DNA from: a virus
Direction: 5' to 3' (one strand)
Virus record (IMG/VR): IMGVR_UViG_3300024308_000016
Location: 124,001 to 188,000 of that record
DNA: 64,000 bases
The notes under the pieces are model-generated. The model saw only the letters and a list, made by a program, of their open reading frames with translations, was not told the DNA's origin and ran no database searches. Below, piece by piece: positions 59,657-64,000 of the stretch. Position numbers and translations under genes: made by a program. Position 1 is the first letter of the stretch, and every line of letters starts with the position of its first letter.

Positions 59657-61870
59657 GTGAACTTCAAAGATCTGATCTCGCCCAGCACCAGCGGGCACGA
59701 ACCGATGGCGATGCCCGCTCAGAAGGTGCGCCAAGCACTGCAGGGCAACCAGGCCATCTCCGTCACTGCCGCCAAGGCCGTGGTGAGCATGGAAAGCCGC
59801 GCCGGCATCCAAGGCGCTGAGCTCGAAAACCTGCACGCCCTGTCCAGCGACATCGGCACTTTCCTGGGCGAAATCAAGGACCGTCTGGTCAGCGCCAAGC
59901 CCAACAAGGAAGGCAAGCTGCCCTTCGGCACGATGACCCACGAATCCCGTGCGGCCGCGGCCATGACCGGTCTGATGATGGCCTCCGACACCTCCATGGG
60001 CGCTCTGCGCGCACAGACCCTGAAGGCGCCGGCCGGCGGCGAAGGCGTCACCGTGGTGAACTTCGAAGGCAAGGGCGGCTTCGACACTCGTCAGTACATC
60101 GTGACGACCGAAGCGTTCAAGAACTACGACCTGGACAACAGCCGCATCTTCTCGACGCTGTTCAACTACAGCATCGTCGACTTCGATGACTACATCCGCA
60201 CGTTCTGGCGCCCCGTCACCATGTCGCCCGACAGCTCCTTCGTCGAGCTGCTGGTCAACGTGCTGACCGTCTTCAACGGCTACGAACACCGCATCGACGG
60301 CGAACATCGCGACTGGATGCGTCACAACCTGGTCCGCGCCATCGCCGACCACACCATCCTGCACACGAACCTGACCGAAGCCATCCCCGTGGTGCGCCCC
60401 GAATCGGCCAAGTTCTTCATGGATCCCGCGGTCGTGCCGCCCACCGACATCATGCAAGCCGGCGACCTGCCCGTCACCACGGCTCCGCTGAAGTTCGGCG
60501 TGGAAAATGCCTCCCTGATCTCCCTGGCCTCTCCCGGCTGGCTGATCAAGACCGGCGCGCTGGACCAGCGTGACGGTATCGACCCCGGCGTCAAGATGGC
60601 CCGTGTGGTGATCGCGCTGGCCAACGACGTGCTGAGCTTCGATGTCAAGGGCCTGCCCGGCTCCGAGTTCAACGAAGCGCCCCAGGGCGACCGCCAGCTG
60701 ATCCAGCTGAACTGGGTCACCACCAGCTTCAAGGTGGACAAGGACACCCTGAACGCCGACGGCACGCCTCTGGCCGACCTGGCCATCGTCAAGACCGGCG
60801 AGTACGTGCTGCGCATCAAGATGAACATCACGCTGACGCTGAACATCGAAACCGGTGAACTGATCTCGAACGCCCAGAGCGCTTCGATCCGCTCGCTGGT
60901 GGACAAGGACGGCAACACCGTGGCGCCCACGGACGCGAACTACATCGCCATCCAGGCCGCTCTGGCCGGCAAGAAGGAAGCCGGCTTCGTGCTGGAAGCC
61001 TATCGCAACAACGAAGACCGTCGTCAACGTGGTCAGCTGATCAACATCCGCCAGTTCGCCGAGAACGTGGTCGTGCCCTGGCGCGATCCGATCGCTGCCG
61101 AGCGTCCCGCCCACGGCTCGACCGAGCAGGACACGGCTGACCTGACGGCCCTGATCTCCGCCACTCGCATCCGCATCCACAACGAAGGCGTGACCGCGCT
61201 GCTGGACGCTGAAGACGTGATCCGTGCCTCGGCCGTGGCTCCCGGTGAAGTGCCCAACTCCACCGAGATCCCCGTCTCGCTGGGCGTCGGCCGCTACTAC
61301 GTCATCCCGACGTACCACCACGAAGAGCTGGACATGCTCAAGATCGTGGACTCGCTGAAGTCCAGCGAGCGCGCCGCTGACATCCAAGCCGCCATCGTCG
61401 CCACGATGCGCAACCGCCTGGCACACGTCTACACGGACTCGCAGTACAAGGCCGCTCAAGACGCCCTGACCGGCGGCACCGGCAGCCGTCCCAAGGTGGC
61501 TGTGGTCTGTGACCCCGTGGTCGCTCGCTACATCATCGAGCCGGGTGAACTGCGCTCGCTGGTCGACTTCGAAATGATCGTGATCCCGATCCTGGACTTC
61601 CGTATGCGCGGCAAGCTGCGCATGGTGTTCGTCTCGGACGACGGCGGCACGGACGTGAACTACCTGAACTTCGGCTACCTCTTCTGGTCGCCCGAGCACG
61701 TTCTGGTGGCCAACATGAGCCGTACCGGCGCGTACAACCGCGAAACGCAGGTCAGCCCGCGCTATCGCTTCTACGTGGCCTGCCCGATCATGATCTCGCT
61801 GGACATCGTCCACATCGAGGAAGCGCTGGCCAAGATGCCGATCAACGTGGACAACAAGGACCGTCCGTAA
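59657..61870 (+). CDS. Major capsid protein, phiKZ-type
   Basis: A 737-residue protein close in length to phiKZ-type major capsid proteins (about 750). The C-terminal region with QAAQDALTGGTGSRPKV... (in part YKAAQDALTGGTGSRP), CDPVVARYI and DFRMRGKLRMVF matches the conserved core of that family. Extreme codon bias marks it as one of the most expressed genes. Starts at GTG 59657 with AGGAGA. The N-terminal 129 residues are helical and removable-looking; Gly127-Gly128-Glu129 fits the (S/A/G)-x-Glu prohead-protease site of phiKZ-like phages. Self-assembles into the icosahedral head (HK97-type fold). It ends at two hairpins. Confidence 0.88.
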   Translation: MNFKDLISPSTSGHEPMAMPAQKVRQALQGNQAISVTAAKAVVSMESRAGIQGAELENLHALSSDIGTFLGEIKDRLVSAKPNKEGKLPFGTMTHESRAAAAMTGLMMASDTSMGALRAQTLKAPAGGEGVTVVNFEGKGGFDTRQYIVTTEAFKNYDLDNSRIFSTLFNYSIVDFDDYIRTFWRPVTMSPDSSFVELLVNVLTVFNGYEHRIDGEHRDWMRHNLVRAIADHTILHTNLTEAIPVVRPESAKFFMDPAVVPPTDIMQAGDLPVTTAPLKFGVENASLISLASPGWLIKTGALDQRDGIDPGVKMARVVIALANDVLSFDVKGLPGSEFNEAPQGDRQLIQLNWVTTSFKVDKDTLNADGTPLADLAIVKTGEYVLRIKMNITLTLNIETGELISNAQSASIRSLVDKDGNTVAPTDANYIAIQAALAGKKEAGFVLEAYRNNEDRRQRGQLINIRQFAENVVVPWRDPIAAERPAHGSTEQDTADLTALISATRIRIHNEGVTALLDAEDVIRASAVAPGEVPNSTEIPVSLGVGRYYVIPTYHHEELDMLKIVDSLKSSERAADIQAAIVATMRNRLAHVYTDSQYKAAQDALTGGTGSRPKVAVVCDPVVARYIIEPGELRSLVDFEMIVIPILDFRMRGKLRMVFVSDDGGTDVNYLNFGYLFWSPEHVLVANMSRTGAYNRETQVSPRYRFYVACPIMISLDIVHIEEALAKMPINVDNKDRP

Positions 61871-61880
61871 TCGGCGGCGA

Positions 61881-61966
61881 CTGGGCCAAGTGGAGTTATT
61901 CGTAGCTCCCTGGCTCAGCCTGATAGATCCCCTCCCGGAGCTTCGGCTCTGGGAGGGGGTTTATGT
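61881..61966 (+). terminator. Double hairpin after the capsid gene, with TATG
   Basis: First hairpin: CTGGGCCA/TGGCTCAG with inner GGAG/CTCC (61881-61918). Second: a 13-bp stem with UUCG loop (61929-61941 with 61946-61958), followed by GTTTATGTTG, so TATG is at 61962-61965. Confidence 0.8.
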
Positions 61967-62031
61967 TGTCCTGTCATTTTTGAGCCTTGTGCTCTGATAG
62001 TGTGCCTAGATAAGAGGAGCTTATATCAATC

Positions 62032-62499
62032 ATGTCTAACCAACTTCATCAACACGGCTACGTCAACAAGACGCGGCCGTGTGTATCTGTGTTCTTGCGC
62101 AGTGCCGGGATTCCAGCTACTGCTCTGGGCTCGGTGTCGGGCGCCTCCTACAACACAGCTGTGGAAAAGTGGTTGCAATCGAACTGGACCACTAACTGGT
62201 ATGTGATCAACACGCTGGGCGAGGAACTCACTGCAACGGGCAATCGCTTCTTTCGCGTGGCGTGCTCCAGCAAAGCGTATCTGGGAGCAGCCAACGCCGT
62301 GGGTAAGTTCGCTGTGGCCAACCGCGACGCCATCGTCCATTTGTACTCCACACTGGGTGCTGGCGCGCAGATGGGTAACCATCCCGCTATCTCCAAGGCG
62401 TTCAACTCCATGAGCTATCCGGAGAGGAAAGCCATCATGCGCGCTAACCTCGCCAGGCTTGAGGAAGTGCCTCAGGACGAGCCTCCTGCTAACGGCTGA
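62032..62499 (+). CDS. Hypothetical protein (155 aa)
   Basis: Unknown function. The ATG at 62032 has AGAGGAGC upstream. It has an Ala/Gly-rich central helix (LGAANAVGKFAVANRDAIV) and a Pro/Glu tail. It stands alone between the capsid and nrdA genes. No motif recognised. Confidence 0.65.
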   Translation: MSNQLHQHGYVNKTRPCVSVFLRSAGIPATALGSVSGASYNTAVEKWLQSNWTTNWYVINTLGEELTATGNRFFRVACSSKAYLGAANAVGKFAVANRDAIVHLYSTLGAGAQMGNHPAISKAFNSMSYPERKAIMRANLARLEEVPQDEPPANG

Positions 62500-62661
62500 G
62501 CCAAGACACCAGCTCTAATAGAAAGCAGCACCTGTGCGTTCCTAGCAAGAGTATTTGGGCTCGAAACTATAGTTTGGGCACAGAGATTTTTGCCCTAATA
62601 GGCACACCGATTTCCCTCCATGTGAGCTCTTAGGAGCTTGCACTACTTACCCTTTTACACC
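62500..62661 (+). promoter_or_regulatory. Leader region of nrdA
   Basis: 162 bases with a perfect 12-base palindrome AAACTATAGTTT (62564-62575), a GGGCA/TGCCC inverted repeat (62576-62580 with 62591-62595), AGGAG at 62632-62636 and CTACTTACCCTTTTAC at 62643-62658, similar to the repeated motif at 463. A regulated promoter or leader is plausible; no known NrdR box or riboswitch was recognised. Confidence 0.35.
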
Positions 62662-64000
62662 ATGCAAGAAGCTAACAATTTCGACTCCCTGGCTGCCAAG
62701 ATCACTCCTGACGTGATGGCTATCCCTGAGGGCTACCAAGTCCTGCGCAGGGCTGGGGATGTCGTGGAGTTCCGGCCCAACAAGATCGCTATCGCCTTGG
62801 CCAAGGCGTTCATCGCTGTGCGTGGCAAGGAAGCCTGTGCGTCGGACTCCGTGCGCGACATCATCGTCGAGTGCACCAACCAAGCTGTGAAGGCGTTGGT
62901 TCGCTCGCGTCCAGCTGGCGGCACCATCCATATCGAAGACATCCAAGACAATGTGGAGCTGGCGCTCATGCGTGGCGGCCACCAGGACGTGGCCCGTGCG
63001 TACGTGCTGTACCGGGAAAAGCAGCACCAAGCCCGCCAACTGGAAGTCAAGCCCGAAGAAGCGGCCAAGCAATTCATCAGCGTCGAAGACGATGGCGTCA
63101 AGCAGTCTTTGGCCTTTGCAGCTATCCGTGGCGTGGTGGTGCGTGCCTGTAAGGGTCGTCCTTCCACCGACTCCGAAGCTATCGTCCAGGAAACCATCAA
63201 GAACCTGTACGAAGGCATGCAGTTGTCGGAAGTGTACCGCGCCATGATCTTGGCTGCGCGCACTCGCATCGAGCTCGACCCCGAGTACACGTACGTGACG
63301 GCGGCTCTCCTGATGGATACCATCGTGCGTGACAACTTCTCCAGCACTCAGTACTCCAGCATGCAAGAGCTGTATGAAGGTGTGTTCGCCTCCAGTCTCA
63401 AGGAAGGCGTGGAACACGGCTTGCTTGATCCGCGTCTGCTGCAGTTCAACCTACCGCTGCTGGCTTCGAGCTTGAAGGCTGACCGTGATGGCAAGTTCGA
63501 CTACCTTGGTCTGCAGACGCTGTATGACCGCTACTTCCTGCACATCAACAAGCGTCGCATCGAACTGCCCCAGACGTTCTTCATGCGCGTGGCCATGGGT
63601 CTGGCCATCGAAGAGCCGGCCGATACCCGCGATGCCGCGGCTCGCACGTTCTACGACACGCTGTCGTCGTTCGACTTCATGAGCTCCACACCAACGCTGT
63701 TCAACGCCGGCACCATGCGGCCCCAGCTGTCGTCGTGTTACCTGACCACCATCCCCGATAGCCTGGAAGGCATCTACGACGGCATGAAGGAAAATGCGCT
63801 GCTGTCCAAGTATGCGGGCGGCCTGGGCAACGACTGGACCAATGTGCGGGCTATGGGCGCACACATCAAGGGCACCAACGGTGAATCCCAAGGCGTGGTG
63901 CCGTTTCTGAAGGTGGCCAATGATACTGCCGTTGCGGTGAACCAAGGCGGCAAGCGCAAGGGTGCCATGTGCGCGTATCTGGAAAGCTGGCACCTGGACA
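62662..64000 (+). CDS. nrdA: Ribonucleoside-diphosphate reductase alpha subunit (partial)
   Basis: Class I ribonucleotide reductase large subunit, which makes dNDPs from NDPs. 446 residues are visible before the window end. An ATP-cone occupies about 15-110 (GDVVEFRPNKIAIALAKAF). The catalytic barrel begins with SSTPTLFNAGTMRPQLSSCYL (first redox Cys in SSCYL), followed by YAGGLGNDWTNVRA and NQGGKRKGAMCAYLESWHLD. The ATG at 62662 lacks a nearby ribosome-binding site; AGGAG lies 26 bases upstream, close to an in-frame TTG at 62638, so the start is uncertain. The remaining active-site Cys and the Tyr pair lie beyond 64000. With tmk and thyA it forms the phage dNTP supply. Confidence 0.92.
   Translation, partial: MQEANNFDSLAAKITPDVMAIPEGYQVLRRAGDVVEFRPNKIAIALAKAFIAVRGKEACASDSVRDIIVECTNQAVKALVRSRPAGGTIHIEDIQDNVELALMRGGHQDVARAYVLYREKQHQARQLEVKPEEAAKQFISVEDDGVKQSLAFAAIRGVVVRACKGRPSTDSEAIVQETIKNLYEGMQLSEVYRAMILAARTRIELDPEYTYVTAALLMDTIVRDNFSSTQYSSMQELYEGVFASSLKEGVEHGLLDPRLLQFNLPLLASSLKADRDGKFDYLGLQTLYDRYFLHINKRRIELPQTFFMRVAMGLAIEEPADTRDAAARTFYDTLSSFDFMSSTPTLFNAGTMRPQLSSCYLTTIPDSLEGIYDGMKENALLSKYAGGLGNDWTNVRAMGAHIKGTNGESQGVVPFLKVANDTAVAVNQGGKRKGAMCAYLESWHLD

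Noticed and set aside
59639-61813. Long minus-strand ORF (724 codons) opposite the major capsid gene
   Set aside because: An artefact of extreme third-position GC in the capsid gene; no start signal or domain.
1-64000. CRISPR arrays, insertion sequences, HNH or GIY-YIG homing genes, rRNA
   Set aside because: No direct repeats with regular spacers, transposase motifs, terminal inverted repeats or free-standing homing endonuclease motifs were seen; the only mobile-type element is the intein.

Overview
The window is part of the genome of a large tailed bacteriophage (a jumbo myovirus). Three things support this. Genes for split, multi-subunit RNA polymerase subunits are present: a beta C-terminal part and two beta'-type C-terminal parts. 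The 737-residue major capsid protein resembles that of phiKZ-like phages. Long runs of virion, baseplate and tail-fibre genes sit beside phage nucleotide-metabolism and replication genes. Genes are packed tightly, often with 4-base ATGA overlaps, and there are no rRNA, recognisable tRNA, CRISPR or insertion sequences. The DNA is GC-rich. A Gram-negative, GC-rich host is plausible but is inference.

Layout. 1-4.8 kb: a small minus-strand gene, then RNAP beta-C and beta'-C. 4.9-7.2 kb: an SF2 (UvsW-like) helicase whose P-loop is interrupted by an intein. 7.2-12.3 kb, minus strand: a RyR-domain protein, an unknown protein, a SLOG/DprA-like protein with a Gly-rich N-terminus, a small ORF, a second beta'-like protein and its coupled upstream gene. 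12.4-15.8 kb: four unknown plus-strand genes. 16.1-17.9 kb, minus strand: the exonuclease and motif-A part of a family B DNA polymerase. 18-21.2 kb: an M48-like membrane metallopeptidase and two unknown genes. 21.2-41.5 kb: virion genes, including a probable baseplate wedge protein, likely internal-head proteins and a 971-residue membrane protein made of two duplicated halves. 41.6-47.8 kb: tail-fibre cassette with a permuted-papain enzyme and a likely fibre chaperone. 47.8-49 kb: lysis pair (holin candidate and secreted muramidase/transglycosylase). 49-57.2 kb: accessory and nucleotide genes (macro-like protein, thymidylate kinase, thymidylate synthase, an Ala/Lys-rich basic protein, an RlmN/Cfr-like radical SAM enzyme). 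57.3-58.8 kb, minus strand: DnaB-like helicase. 59-61.9 kb: major capsid protein and its upstream gene. 62-64 kb: an unknown gene and the start of class I ribonucleotide reductase alpha (nrdA), cut by the window end.

How it works together. The RNAP subunits would transcribe phage genes independently of the host enzyme. The catalytic beta' N-terminal part (NADFDGD) is not in the window and must lie elsewhere. Tmk, ThyA and NrdA supply dNTPs, and the UvsW-like helicase, DnaB-like helicase and split polymerase replicate the genome. Most operons end in GC-rich hairpins, and many of these are followed directly by TATG, the core of reported phiKZ late promoters. The intergenic spaces may therefore be combined terminator-promoter units.
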